Under the pieces are notes generated by a model, which made no database searches, had not been told where the DNA came from, and saw nothing but the letters and a program-made list of their open reading frames with translations. From contig PLBO01000127.1 in the NCBI GenBank assembly GCA_003134555.1, positions 6,503-39,353 on the forward strand: a DNA stretch of 32,851 nt, in the 5' to 3' direction. Positions 14,597 through 23,047 of the stretch are shown here, piece after piece (the first letter of the stretch is position 1; each line of letters begins with the position of its first letter). Both the position numbers and the translations under genes were made by a program. Source of the DNA: Actinomycetota bacterium (GTDB lineage: Bacteria > Actinomycetota > Acidimicrobiia > IMCC26256 > PALSA-610).

Positions 14597-15529
14597 GTGG
14601 ACTTCTCGCTGACCCCCGACCAGGAGCTCTTGCGCGACACCGGTCGCAAGCTGCTCGAGCGCGAGTGCCCGCCCGCGCTCGTGCGCGCGCACATCGACGA
14701 TCCGTCCGCCTACGAGCCCCTGTGGCGGCATTTGTCGGAGTACACCGCGCTCGGCGCGGGCCCGGCGGCCGACCTCTGCCTGTTCCTCGAGGAGACCGGC
14801 TACGCGGCTGCGCCCGGACCTTTTCTCGCGACGACGGCGTACACGGCGCTGACGGGTGATGCCGTCACGACGGGGACTGTCGCGCTCGTCGACGATCCGA
14901 CACTCCTCTTCGTGCTCGAGGCCGAACGCGTCGATCGCATCGCCGTCGTGCTGCCCGGGCCCCGGCTCGCGGTCGTCGACGCAACCGATCTGCCCGTGCA
15001 TTTCGTCGCGACCGTCGACTTCTCCCGGCGTCTGTTCACGATCGATCTTCCGCATCTCGACGCCCAACCGCTGGACGCCGAGATGTACGCGCACTGGCGC
15101 GAACGGGCCTACGCGTGCATGGCGGCCGAGATGGTCGGGACCGCGCGTCGCATCTTCGACATGACGTTGGCGTACGCGAAGGAGCGCAAGCAGTTCGACG
15201 TGCCGATCGGTTCGTTTCAAGCGATCCAGCACAAGCTCGCCGACATGTCGCTCGTGCTCGAGCGCGCGACAGCTGCAGTGCACTACGCCGCGATGACGAT
15301 CGACGGAAACGACCCCGATCGCACGCGCGCCTGCCACGTGGCCAAGGCCTCGGCCGGCGAGGCCGCGCGCCGGATCCTCAAGGATGGAATCCAGATCCAC
15401 GGTGGCATCGGCTACACGTGGGAACACGATCTGCATCTCTACCTACGACGCGCGACCGCCGACGAGTACCTCTTCGGCACAACCGGCTGGCACCTCGACC
15501 GCCTCGCGGAACTACTCATCGATACCTAA
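14597..15529 (+). CDS. Acyl-CoA dehydrogenase, short subunit (FadE28-like)
   Basis: This protein has 310 residues, about 70 fewer than a normal acyl-CoA dehydrogenase. The N-terminal helical domain (F-S-L-T-P-D-Q-E-L-L-R-D) and the C-terminal bundle (R-K-Q-F-D-V-P-I-G-S-F-Q-A-I-Q-H-K-L-A-D-M, I-Q-I-H-G-G-I-G-Y-T-W-E-H-D) are kept, while the middle beta domain is reduced. The glutamate in T-W-E-H-D is a candidate catalytic base that the large subunit lacks. The reduced middle domain means flavin contacts must come from its partner. It starts with GTG 13 bases after the large-subunit stop. It is almost certainly the second half of a heteromeric enzyme for bulky acyl-CoA. Confidence 0.85.
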   Translation: MDFSLTPDQELLRDTGRKLLERECPPALVRAHIDDPSAYEPLWRHLSEYTALGAGPAADLCLFLEETGYAAAPGPFLATTAYTALTGDAVTTGTVALVDDPTLLFVLEAERVDRIAVVLPGPRLAVVDATDLPVHFVATVDFSRRLFTIDLPHLDAQPLDAEMYAHWRERAYACMAAEMVGTARRIFDMTLAYAKERKQFDVPIGSFQAIQHKLADMSLVLERATAAVHYAAMTIDGNDPDRTRACHVAKASAGEAARRILKDGIQIHGGIGYTWEHDLHLYLRRATADEYLFGTTGWHLDRLAELLIDT

Positions 15530-15604
15530 GCGTTCTACGTCCGCATAAACCCGCACGCGTTCGCGACGACATTCGCACGCGCGACGACGGCATATGGTCA
15601 GCGC

Positions 15605-16054
15605 ATGGGAATCGCGGGTCGGCACATCGAAGCACCCGACCTGATCGTGACGGTCTGGGACGGCTCGGTCACCGCGGCCGAGTGGGCTGACACCGTGCAG
15701 AATCAGGTTGCCTACCGGAGCAACTCGAAGAGCATGCGGCGGCTGACCGACGCGCGGACCGCCGACTCGTCGAACATCACCGAAGACGACGTGGCGGCGA
15801 TATCAGCCAGCTATGCGCGCTCCGGTGTACCGCTGTCGGGCGTGAAGTTGGCCATCGTCGCCAACGAGGGTTGGGCGACCGCGCAACAAGTGGAAACGAG
15901 CTTGAGCAATCTCGGTGTCACAACGGTGGTGTTCAGCGATGCGCACACAGCGTGCGTATGGCTCGGCGTCGATCCCGCGGTGGTGGTTGCCACCATCAAC
16001 GACCTCCGCAGAGAATTGCGGAGTCCGGTTCGCGACGGAGAGCCGCTCAAATAG
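15605..16054 (+). CDS. Small STAS/SpoIIAA-like protein
   Basis: This 149-residue soluble protein has a start and layout like SpoIIAA/STAS-type domains: a first strand I-V-T-V-W-D-G-S-V-T, a helix with A-E-W-A-D-T-V, a strand before T-D-A-R, then K-L-A-I-V-A-N-E-G and V-T-T-V-V-F-S-D-A-H-T-A-C-V-W-L-G. I see no kinase or DNA-binding motif. The phosphorylatable serine of true anti-anti-sigma factors is not obvious, so a regulatory role is only a possibility. TATGGT at 15593-15598 stands six bases before the ATG with no ribosome-binding site, a leaderless-looking start. It is an isolated gene between two catabolic operons. Confidence 0.6.
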   Translation: MGIAGRHIEAPDLIVTVWDGSVTAAEWADTVQNQVAYRSNSKSMRRLTDARTADSSNITEDDVAAISASYARSGVPLSGVKLAIVANEGWATAQQVETSLSNLGVTTVVFSDAHTACVWLGVDPAVVVATINDLRRELRSPVRDGEPLK

Positions 16055-16112
16055 AACCGGGGTCGTGCTCCCCCTTGGTCCCGCCCGGAGGCGAGGTCTA
16101 CACTTCTCTTCC

Positions 16113-16128
16113 CTGACGTCTGCGTCAG
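16113..16128. promoter_or_regulatory. Operator copy 3 (CTGACG-N4-CGTCAG) before hyuB
   Basis: CTGACGTCTGCGTCAG has perfect six-base arms. A TACACT box at 16099-16104 lies eight bases upstream, so the element covers the likely transcription start, as at 13338-13355. A strong ribosome-binding site (AGGAGGGA, 16133-16140) follows, then ATG at 16146. Confidence 0.65.
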
Positions 16129-16145
16129 TTTTAGGAGGGAAGCCG

Positions 16146-17978
16146 ATGACGAACGTCGACCTGGTGCGACTCGCCGGAAGTCGCGGCCGTATCTCCGAAA
16201 CACCGACCGTCGACCTCGTGACGGCCGAGGTCATCCGCGGCGGCATGGAGACGGTCTGCTTCGAGATGGCCGAGTACGTCTCGCGTACCGCCACCACGCC
16301 GATCCTCAACCAGTCGAACGAACGCAACGCGACCGTGCTCGACGCGCGGGGCCGGCTCGCAGCACTTTCGGTCGGCATTCCGCAGTTCATGCTCACCTCG
16401 ACATTGCCCGTGCGCTTCGCGCTCGAGTTTCTCGGTGCCGACGAGTTCCGCGAAGGCGACGTGTTCGTCGCCAACGACCCGTACCACGGCGGCGGTCACC
16501 TCCCCGATTACAACGTGTTCGCGCCGGTGTTCGCAGCTGATCCCGCGGCTCCCGGCGGGCGCCGCATGGTGTTGATCGCCAGCATCCAGTGCCACCACGG
16601 CGACACCGGAGGCGGCGTCCCCGGCGGCTACAACATCACCGCCAACGACATCTGGGGCGAAGGCGTGCGGTGGCCGGTCGTGAAGGTCCTCGACCGAGGA
16701 GTCGAACGGCGCGACGTGCTGTACGCGTTGCAGGCCAACAATCGCATCCCCAGCTACATCGGCGACCTGCATGCGCAGATCGGTTCCGCGCAGCTCGGCG
16801 CCCAGCGGCTCGGGGAGCTCATCGACCGCTACAGCGTCGGGGCGATCGAGGAATCCGTCGACTACATGATCGACTACGCGGCCCGGCGCTTCCGCGAGGA
16901 GGTCGCGCAGTGGCCCGACGGCGAGTACGAAGCCGACGCGTATGTCGACCACGACCCGCTGGGCAACCCCGACATTCATCTGCACGTGAAGGTCACGGTC
17001 GCCGGCGACGAGCTGACCATCGACTTCACGGGCACCGACACGCGCAACGAGCTGCAATCGTGGTCGACCTTCGGCAATACGCGCGGATACACCGTCGGCC
17101 AGATCGCGGCGATGATGGATCCCGAGATCCCGAAGAACGAGGGGTTCTTCGAGCAGATCAAGCTGATCGTGCCCAAGGGCTGCCTCCTCAACCCGGAGCC
17201 GGGCAAGCCGGTGTCGGCGGGAACTCACCATCCGGGCGCCGACGTGGGCGAGGTCATCGCCAAGGCGATGCAGTACGTGCTGCCCGACCGCGCCGTACCC
17301 CAGACGTACAAGACCGGCATCCCGACGATCATCGTGGGCGTCGACCCGCGCACGGGCGCGTCGTTCACCGATCACTCGGCCGAGGTGTACTCGGGTTGGT
17401 GCAACGCTTCCAAGGGCATGGACGCCTGGGGCGCGCTCAATGCCAGCTTCGGCAACTTGTGGAAAGCAACGGCGGAGATCAACGAGTCGCTCTATCCGCA
17501 CGTGCAGTGGAGCCGCGACTACCGCACCGACGGCGGCGGTCCCGGTGAATGGCGCGGCATCTGCGGCTCTCACTACGAGAAGGAAGTCCGCGTCGACGCC
17601 AAGGTGTACACGTACGTCGTCGGCATGAAGTATCCGATGCCGGGGATCTGTGGCGGCATGGACGGCTCGCCGAACGAGATGATCATCCGCTACGGCAGCG
17701 ACGACGAGTTCAAGGTGCGACACACCGCCGACTGGGTGCCGATCCACGCCGGCGAACGCATCATGTACGACTACGGCGGTGGCGGTGGTTGGGGCGATCC
17801 CCTCGTGCGCGATCCGCAAGCCGTGCTCGACGACGTGCTCGACGAGTACGTCTCAGTCGTTGGTGCGAGCCGCGACTACGGCGTCGTCCTGGAAGGCTCG
17901 CTCGAAGAGCTGACGCTCGAGGTCGACGAGGTCGGGACGCACGCGTTGCGCGAACGGATGCGGGCCGAACGAGCCTGA
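16146..17978 (+). CDS. hyuB: Hydantoinase B / acetone-carboxylase alpha-like subunit
   Basis: This 610-residue protein belongs to the HyuB family (N-methylhydantoinase B, 5-oxoprolinase C-terminal part, acetone and acetophenone carboxylase subunits). Visible signatures are D-P-Y-H-G-G-G-H-L-P-D with likely metal-binding His and Asp, H-H-G-D-T-G-G-G-V-P-G-G, the later F-T-G-T-D and the C-terminal G-G-G-G-W-G-D-P. The family needs an HyuA partner and ATP to open cyclic amides or carboxylate ketones. The acidic start D-L-V-R-L after ATG 16146 is well placed behind AGGAGGGA. The hyuA gene follows after one base. Which reaction this pair performs cannot be read from sequence. Confidence 0.88.
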   Translation: MTNVDLVRLAGSRGRISETPTVDLVTAEVIRGGMETVCFEMAEYVSRTATTPILNQSNERNATVLDARGRLAALSVGIPQFMLTSTLPVRFALEFLGADEFREGDVFVANDPYHGGGHLPDYNVFAPVFAADPAAPGGRRMVLIASIQCHHGDTGGGVPGGYNITANDIWGEGVRWPVVKVLDRGVERRDVLYALQANNRIPSYIGDLHAQIGSAQLGAQRLGELIDRYSVGAIEESVDYMIDYAARRFREEVAQWPDGEYEADAYVDHDPLGNPDIHLHVKVTVAGDELTIDFTGTDTRNELQSWSTFGNTRGYTVGQIAAMMDPEIPKNEGFFEQIKLIVPKGCLLNPEPGKPVSAGTHHPGADVGEVIAKAMQYVLPDRAVPQTYKTGIPTIIVGVDPRTGASFTDHSAEVYSGWCNASKGMDAWGALNASFGNLWKATAEINESLYPHVQWSRDYRTDGGGPGEWRGICGSHYEKEVRVDAKVYTYVVGMKYPMPGICGGMDGSPNEMIIRYGSDDEFKVRHTADWVPIHAGERIMYDYGGGGGWGDPLVRDPQAVLDDVLDEYVSVVGASRDYGVVLEGSLEELTLEVDEVGTHALRERMRAERA

Positions 17979-17979
17979 C

Positions 17980-20040
17980 ATGGGTTTCCGGGTAGGAGTC
18001 GATGTTGGCGGGACGTTCACCGACCTGATCTGCGTGACGCCCGCGGGCGAGGTCGTGCTCGACAAGACGCCCACGACGCTCGACGATCAGTCGACCGGCG
18101 TGATGAACGGTCTCGAGCAGCTCGCGGACCACTTCGGTATCGAGCTCGACGCGTTCTGCCGCGACCTCGACATCCTCGTACACGGCACCACGACCGCCGA
18201 CAACACGATGATCGAGATGAACGGCGCGCCGACCGGCCTGCTCGTGACCGAAGGCCACCGCGACGAGATCGAGCTGCGCCGCTGCCACAAGGAAGAGATC
18301 TGGGACCCGAACTATCCGGGTCCGACCCCGATCGCGCGCCGGCGGGCCCGGATCCCGATCCCGGAGCGCATGGACTTCGAGGGCAATACCTTGCTCGCCC
18401 TCGACGAGGACGCCGTTCGGCGCGGCGTGCAGCGCCTGAAGAAGCTCGGCGTTCGGTCGATCGCGGTGATGTACCTGTTCTCGTTCGTGAACTCCGCACA
18501 CGAGCGCCGCACACGTGAGATCATCCGCGAGGAATTCCCCGACGTCGAGCACATCTCGCTCTCGCACGAGGTCATGCCGCGCGGCCCCGAGTTCGAACGG
18601 GTGTCGACCACATTGGTGAACGCCTACGTCGCGCCGCGGATCGCGCTGTACACACAGAACCTGCAGGACAAGCTGCGCCGCGCCGGTTACCTCGGACCAC
18701 TCCTCATCATGCAATCGACCGGCGGCGTCATGCCGCCCGATTACGTGTCGCGGCGCGCGGTCACCCTGCTCGCGAGCGGACCGACCGGCGGCGTGATGGG
18801 CGCGACCGTCGCGGCCCGTGCGGCCGGCATCGGCGACTTCGTCGCCGTCGACATGGGCGGTACCAGCTTCGACATCTGCCTCGTCCGCCACGGCCGGCCC
18901 GAGATCAAGACCGACTGGAACTGGCGCTACCGCTATTACATCGGCTTGCCGATGGTCGACGTGCAGAGCGTCGGCGCAGGAGGTGGATCGATCGCGCGGG
19001 TGCGCCAGGGCGCGCTGCTCGTCGGCCCGGAATCGGCGGGCGCCACACCGGGGCCGGCGTGCTACGGGCGCGGCGGAACCCGACCGAGCGTGACCGACGC
19101 CGACGCGGTGCTCGGATACCTGCCCGTCGACGGGTTCGCCGGCGGGCGCATGCACCTCGACCTTCCCGCGGCCCGCACCGCGATCATCGAGCACGTAGCC
19201 AAGCCACTCGGAATCGAAATCACCGACGCGGCGTGGGGCATCGAGCGCATCGTGAACTCCAACATGGCCAACGCGACCCGCAAGGTGCTCGCCGGTCACG
19301 GCGCCGACCCGCGCGACCTCGCGCTGATCGCGTTCGGCGGCAACGGCGCGGTGCACGCGGTCCCGATCGCGCGCGAGCTCGGCGTCGGCCGGATCCTCGT
19401 ACCCAAGGCCGCACCCGCGTTCAGCGCGCTCGGCGTGCTCGTCGCCGACTACGTCGTCGACCTCGTGCGGTCGTATGTCACTCCCCTGTCGCAGGTCGAC
19501 CTCGGACGCGTGCGCGACCTGTTGACCGATCTTCTGCAGGAGGTCGACAAGGAGCTCGACCCCACCGGCGTGGCGGCGGCCGATGTGGAGCGCAACCTGT
19601 TCGCGCAGATGTGCTATCCGGGCCAGAACTTCGACATGAGCGTGCCCGTCCCCGAAGGCGTGTTGCTCGACGAGCCCGGTCTCCTCGACCTCGCGGAGCG
19701 CTTCCACGACCAACACCTCGACGAGCGCGGCTTCTGCTTCCGCTCGCAACAGCCGTTGATGCGCGGCGTCCGGGTCATCGCGCGCGGCACCACGCCCAAG
19801 CCCGATCATCTCGCAGAGACGGGCGCACTGTCCGACGCGAGCCAAGCGCTCCGCGGCACCCGTCCCGCGTACTGGGGCGAAGCGTTCGTCGACACCCCCG
19901 TGTTCGACGGCACCCGGCTCGGCGAAGGCGCAACAGTCGAGGGGCCTGCGCTGATCGAGGAGCCGTACACCGTTGTGGTGCTGCCCCCCGACGCGACCGC
20001 AACGCTCGACGGTCTCGGCAACTACGTCGTCTCGGTTTGA
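17980..20040 (+). CDS. hyuA: Hydantoinase A / acetone-carboxylase beta-like subunit
   Basis: This 686-residue HyuA protein has the two ASKHA-type nucleotide motifs V-G-V-D-V-G-G-T-F-T-D at the N-terminus and V-D-M-G-G-T-S-F-D around residue 290. It also has H-G-T-T-T-A-D-N, T-P-G-P-A-C-Y-G-R-G-G, and A-F-G-G-N-G-A-V-H. These bind and hydrolyse ATP to phosphorylate the substrate, which HyuB then processes. The full family length is present and no key residue appears missing. A separate C-terminal region (from about 510) matches the usual hydantoinase A tail. It starts one base after the hyuB stop. Its own stop overlaps the TTG start of the alpha-mannosidase. Confidence 0.9.
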   Translation: MGFRVGVDVGGTFTDLICVTPAGEVVLDKTPTTLDDQSTGVMNGLEQLADHFGIELDAFCRDLDILVHGTTTADNTMIEMNGAPTGLLVTEGHRDEIELRRCHKEEIWDPNYPGPTPIARRRARIPIPERMDFEGNTLLALDEDAVRRGVQRLKKLGVRSIAVMYLFSFVNSAHERRTREIIREEFPDVEHISLSHEVMPRGPEFERVSTTLVNAYVAPRIALYTQNLQDKLRRAGYLGPLLIMQSTGGVMPPDYVSRRAVTLLASGPTGGVMGATVAARAAGIGDFVAVDMGGTSFDICLVRHGRPEIKTDWNWRYRYYIGLPMVDVQSVGAGGGSIARVRQGALLVGPESAGATPGPACYGRGGTRPSVTDADAVLGYLPVDGFAGGRMHLDLPAARTAIIEHVAKPLGIEITDAAWGIERIVNSNMANATRKVLAGHGADPRDLALIAFGGNGAVHAVPIARELGVGRILVPKAAPAFSALGVLVADYVVDLVRSYVTPLSQVDLGRVRDLLTDLLQEVDKELDPTGVAAADVERNLFAQMCYPGQNFDMSVPVPEGVLLDEPGLLDLAERFHDQHLDERGFCFRSQQPLMRGVRVIARGTTPKPDHLAETGALSDASQALRGTRPAYWGEAFVDTPVFDGTRLGEGATVEGPALIEEPYTVVVLPPDATATLDGLGNYVVSV

Positions 20041-22520
20041 CGCGCGAGATCCTGCTCGTCTCCCACTTCCATTGGGATCGGGAGTGGTACCGCTCGTTCG
20101 AGGTATTCCGTGGTCGGCTCGTCGACGCCGTCGACGCGGTACTCGATCTGCTCGCGGCCGATCCCGGCTTTCATTTCGTGCTCGACGGGCAGGCGATCGT
20201 GCTCGACGACTACCTCGACGTGCGGCCCGACCGGCGTGACGAGCTCGTCGCGGGACTCCACGCGGGGCGGCTCTCTGCGGGACCGTGGTACGTGCAGCCC
20301 GACTCGCTGTTGCCGGCCGGAGAGACCCATGTCCGCAACCTGCTGCTCGGTCGCGCGGTTGCGGGCGCGCTCGGGCCCGTGTCGGCAGTCGCGTACGTCC
20401 CCGACTCCTTCGGTCATCCCGCGCAGTTCCCCCAGCTCCTCGCCGGCTTCGGGCTCGACCCGTTCGTGTACTGGCGAGGCAACGGCGCCGAGCTCGACCT
20501 GCTCGGTCCGCTCTACATCTGGCGCGCGCCCGACGGCACCTCGGTGCGCGCGTGGCACCTGCCCGAGGGCTACTTCGCCGCGGCCGGTCTCGACGCCGAC
20601 GGCGACCTCGCAGCAACGGTGGCGCGACTCCGGCCCGTGGTCGACCGTCTTCTCGCGGTGGGGGCGGGACCGGTGCTCCTCATGAACGGCTTCGACCACC
20701 TGCCGCCCGACACGTCGACCGCGCACGTTTCTGCATTGCTGGGTGCGGAACGGGTGCTGCTCGACGACGCGGCCGCGCGTCTGCCCGAGGAGTCGAGTCT
20801 CGTCGAATGGTCGGGCGCGCTCGTGGGCGCGCGCACTGCGAATCTCCTGCCCGGCGTGTGGTCGGCGCGCATGCCGTTGAAGTTGCGGAACCGCGCAATC
20901 GAGACATTGCTGACGGCGTGGGCGGAGCCGTGGTCTGCGTTCGCAGCGGCGTTCGGGCTCGCCGACGAACGGCCCGCCCTCGAACAGGCCTGGCGGGCGT
21001 TGCTGTGCAACCAGGCGCACGACTCGATCTGCGGGTGCTCCGTCGATCCCGTGCACGAGCGCATGGTCGCGCGCTACGACGACGCCGAGGGCCTCGGTCG
21101 GGCGACGCTGCAACGCGTTCTCGAACGGCTCGCGGGCGCAAACGTCACTCGCGACACACCCTGGCGCGACGAGCAGGCGATCGTCGTGTTCAACTCGTCG
21201 GCCGAGACGCGCACCGACGTGGTGCGGGTTCCGCTCGAAGCGTTCCCGCCGTGGCGGGTCAGCGTGACGCGTTTCGACATGCATCCGCTGGCGATGCCGT
21301 CGTTCCAAGGTGTCACCGTCGACGGCCGTCCTGCGCGCCTCGTCGCGAGTGACGACCCCACACGCGTGCGGTTCCTGCCCGGGCTCGGCGGCCTCGACGT
21401 CGAGTTCGTCGCGACCGTTCCGGCTTTCGGTTGCCGCCGTTACGCGCTCATGCCTGCCGAGGCCGCGGCCGATGATGTCGACCAAGGGCGCGAGATCGAA
21501 GCCGGCGACTTGCAGGTCGTGGCCCGTGGCGACGGTTCGCTGTCGGTCACGCTCGGCGATCGCACCTACGACGGGTTGTTCGGCATCGAGGACGCAATCG
21601 ATCGAGGCGACTCCTACGACTGCGATCCCGATCCCGTGCGCGACGTGTACGTGCGCTCCCTCACCGTCCGGCGCACGCGCCACGAGTCGGGCATCGCGCG
21701 CCTGCTGACGGTGCGCGAGCTCGACGGGATCGGCACACTCACCGTCGAAGCGTGCATCGCACCAGGGGTGCCGTTCGTTCGCTGCGAGGTCGTGCTCGAC
21801 AACCGCGCGCCCGACCACCGGCTGCGCCTGCGCTTCCCGACGGGGGCGCCCGTCGACCGGTTCGACGCCGCGACCACATTCGACATCGCGCATCGCTCCA
21901 CCGCGCCGACCGACGACGCGGGCTGGGTGCATCCCGCGCCCCGCACCTTCCCGCACCAGGGTTGGATCGCCGCGAACGGTCTCGTAGTCGGCGCACCGGG
22001 CCTGCCCGAGGCCGAGGTCACTCCGGCCGGCGAGATGCTCGTCACCCTCGTCCGCAGCGTCGGCGCGCTCGCGCGCATCGAGCTGCGTACCCGTCCGCTA
22101 CCGGCGGGTCCCGAGATGATGGCGCCGGGCGCCCAGACGCAGGGCCGCATCGCCGCTACGGTCACCCTCGCGCGCACGCGGTCCGACGCGCACGCCGCCG
22201 AGATCGGTTTCCTGGGAGTGCTCGGCGGCGACGCTCCGCTCCTCGACGACGACACCTCGCTGCTCGAGCTGGATGCGCGGCACTGCGTGCTGTGCGCGTG
22301 CAAGCCCGCGCAAGACGGTGACCGCGTGGTTGTACGAGTGTTGAATCCGACCGACGAGGCGGATGACGTGACCCTGCGCTTCGGCCTCGATGTTCGGCGC
22401 GCCCGGCCCGTCGGCCTCGACGAGCAACCGCGCGACTTCTTCGTCACTCACAACGGCCGCGACGTCGGATTCCACGTTCCGCCTCATGCGATGCGTAGCG
22501 TCCGGCTCACCTTCGGCTGA
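20037..22520 (+). CDS. GH38 family alpha-mannosidase
   Basis: This 827-residue glycoside hydrolase family 38 enzyme should remove alpha-linked mannose or a related sugar. The active-site set is complete: S-H-F-H-W-D-R-E-W-Y with zinc ligands His12 and Asp14, P-D-S-F-G-H with nucleophile Asp123, N-G-F-D-H, and N-Q-A-H-D-S-I-C-G-C with zinc ligand His328. The C-terminal half is the usual beta-sandwich region. It has no signal peptide, so it acts in the cytoplasm on an imported or internal substrate. The TTG start overlaps the hyuA stop in TTGA. The family start lies right there and no other start fits, so translation is coupled to hyuA. A mannosidase in this operon is unexpected. Confidence 0.88.
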   Translation: MTREILLVSHFHWDREWYRSFEVFRGRLVDAVDAVLDLLAADPGFHFVLDGQAIVLDDYLDVRPDRRDELVAGLHAGRLSAGPWYVQPDSLLPAGETHVRNLLLGRAVAGALGPVSAVAYVPDSFGHPAQFPQLLAGFGLDPFVYWRGNGAELDLLGPLYIWRAPDGTSVRAWHLPEGYFAAAGLDADGDLAATVARLRPVVDRLLAVGAGPVLLMNGFDHLPPDTSTAHVSALLGAERVLLDDAAARLPEESSLVEWSGALVGARTANLLPGVWSARMPLKLRNRAIETLLTAWAEPWSAFAAAFGLADERPALEQAWRALLCNQAHDSICGCSVDPVHERMVARYDDAEGLGRATLQRVLERLAGANVTRDTPWRDEQAIVVFNSSAETRTDVVRVPLEAFPPWRVSVTRFDMHPLAMPSFQGVTVDGRPARLVASDDPTRVRFLPGLGGLDVEFVATVPAFGCRRYALMPAEAAADDVDQGREIEAGDLQVVARGDGSLSVTLGDRTYDGLFGIEDAIDRGDSYDCDPDPVRDVYVRSLTVRRTRHESGIARLLTVRELDGIGTLTVEACIAPGVPFVRCEVVLDNRAPDHRLRLRFPTGAPVDRFDAATTFDIAHRSTAPTDDAGWVHPAPRTFPHQGWIAANGLVVGAPGLPEAEVTPAGEMLVTLVRSVGALARIELRTRPLPAGPEMMAPGAQTQGRIAATVTLARTRSDAHAAEIGFLGVLGGDAPLLDDDTSLLELDARHCVLCACKPAQDGDRVVVRVLNPTDEADDVTLRFGLDVRRARPVGLDEQPRDFFVTHNGRDVGFHVPPHAMRSVRLTFG

Positions 22521-22528
22521 GCTCGACC

Positions 22529-22879
22529 TCACTTGCGAGTCGCGTAGGCAAGGGCGGTCGCGCCGAAGCCGATCTCGGCCGCGAGATAACTCCAGAATGC
22601 CGCGTCGGTTCGAGGACGGTCGACCACGAGTGATGCCAGACGTACCGCGGCCGCGCCGAGCCAGGTGACCCCGACTGCCGCTTGTGCGGCCGGCTCGCGA
22701 CTGAGAAGCGCCCAACCACCGAGCGCGGCGTAGGTACCGCCCAGACCCGCGCGTGTTTCGGCGACACCCCGGTCCGAGACGGCGGACAGGTGAAGAGCCG
22801 ACGCGACTTGCTTTGGCGTCAACACCGCGGAGATTCCCGACAGCATCAACGCCGCGCTGCTGACGCGTCCGAGGTTCAT
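22529..22879 (-). CDS. DUF4345 family membrane protein
   Basis: This 116-residue protein has four hydrophobic segments. The pattern V-A-E-T-R-A-G-L-G-G-T-Y-A-A-L-G in helix two and A-A-V-R-L-A-S-L-V-V-D-R-P in helix three match DUF4345, a four-helix membrane family without assigned function. ATG at 22879 directly follows the TAG of the cupin remnant, so the gene may depend on translation of that stub. It converges with the mannosidase gene, leaving only eight bases between stops. Confidence 0.75.
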   Translation of the reverse strand: MNLGRVSSAALMLSGISAVLTPKQVASALHLSAVSDRGVAETRAGLGGTYAALGGWALLSREPAAQAAVGVTWLGAAAVRLASLVVDRPRTDAAFWSYLAAEIGFGATALAYATRK

Positions 22880-22990
22880 CTATCCGTCCGCGTCGGCTTC
22901 GTTCGTCATGTTCTCGGAGTGGAAGAACCGACCCGCCCAACCGGTGAGCGGGCTCCCATGACTCATCTCCGCGGGATCGACAAACGGCAT
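22880..22990 (-). pseudogene. Cupin-protein N-terminal stub
   Basis: On the minus strand ATG at 22990 opens a 36-codon frame reading M-P-F-V-D-P-A-E-M, then S-P-L-T-G-W-A-G-R-F-F-H-S-E-N-M-T. This is the standard opening of a small cupin-domain protein family. After N-M-T the match is lost (N-E-A-D-A-D-G) and TAG follows; the metal-binding cupin histidines are absent. It is best read as a gene head left by a deletion. It abuts the DUF4345 start with no gap. Confidence 0.55.
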
Positions 22991-23047
22991 CGCCGAAGGT
23001 TACGAGTCCTGGTTCCTGGTTGTCACGCAGGGTTGATCCGGCCCGGT

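Noticed and set aside
17761-20616. Long 951-codon minus-strand frame opposite hyuA
   Set aside because: Its composition is that of a GC-rich antisense shadow with no domain; hyuA and the mannosidase on the plus strand explain this DNA.
19059-22520. An 1153-codon frame joining the mannosidase to sequence inside hyuA
   Set aside because: The first 326 codons are an Arg-rich shadow of hyuA; the GH38 fold begins exactly at the TTG at 20037.
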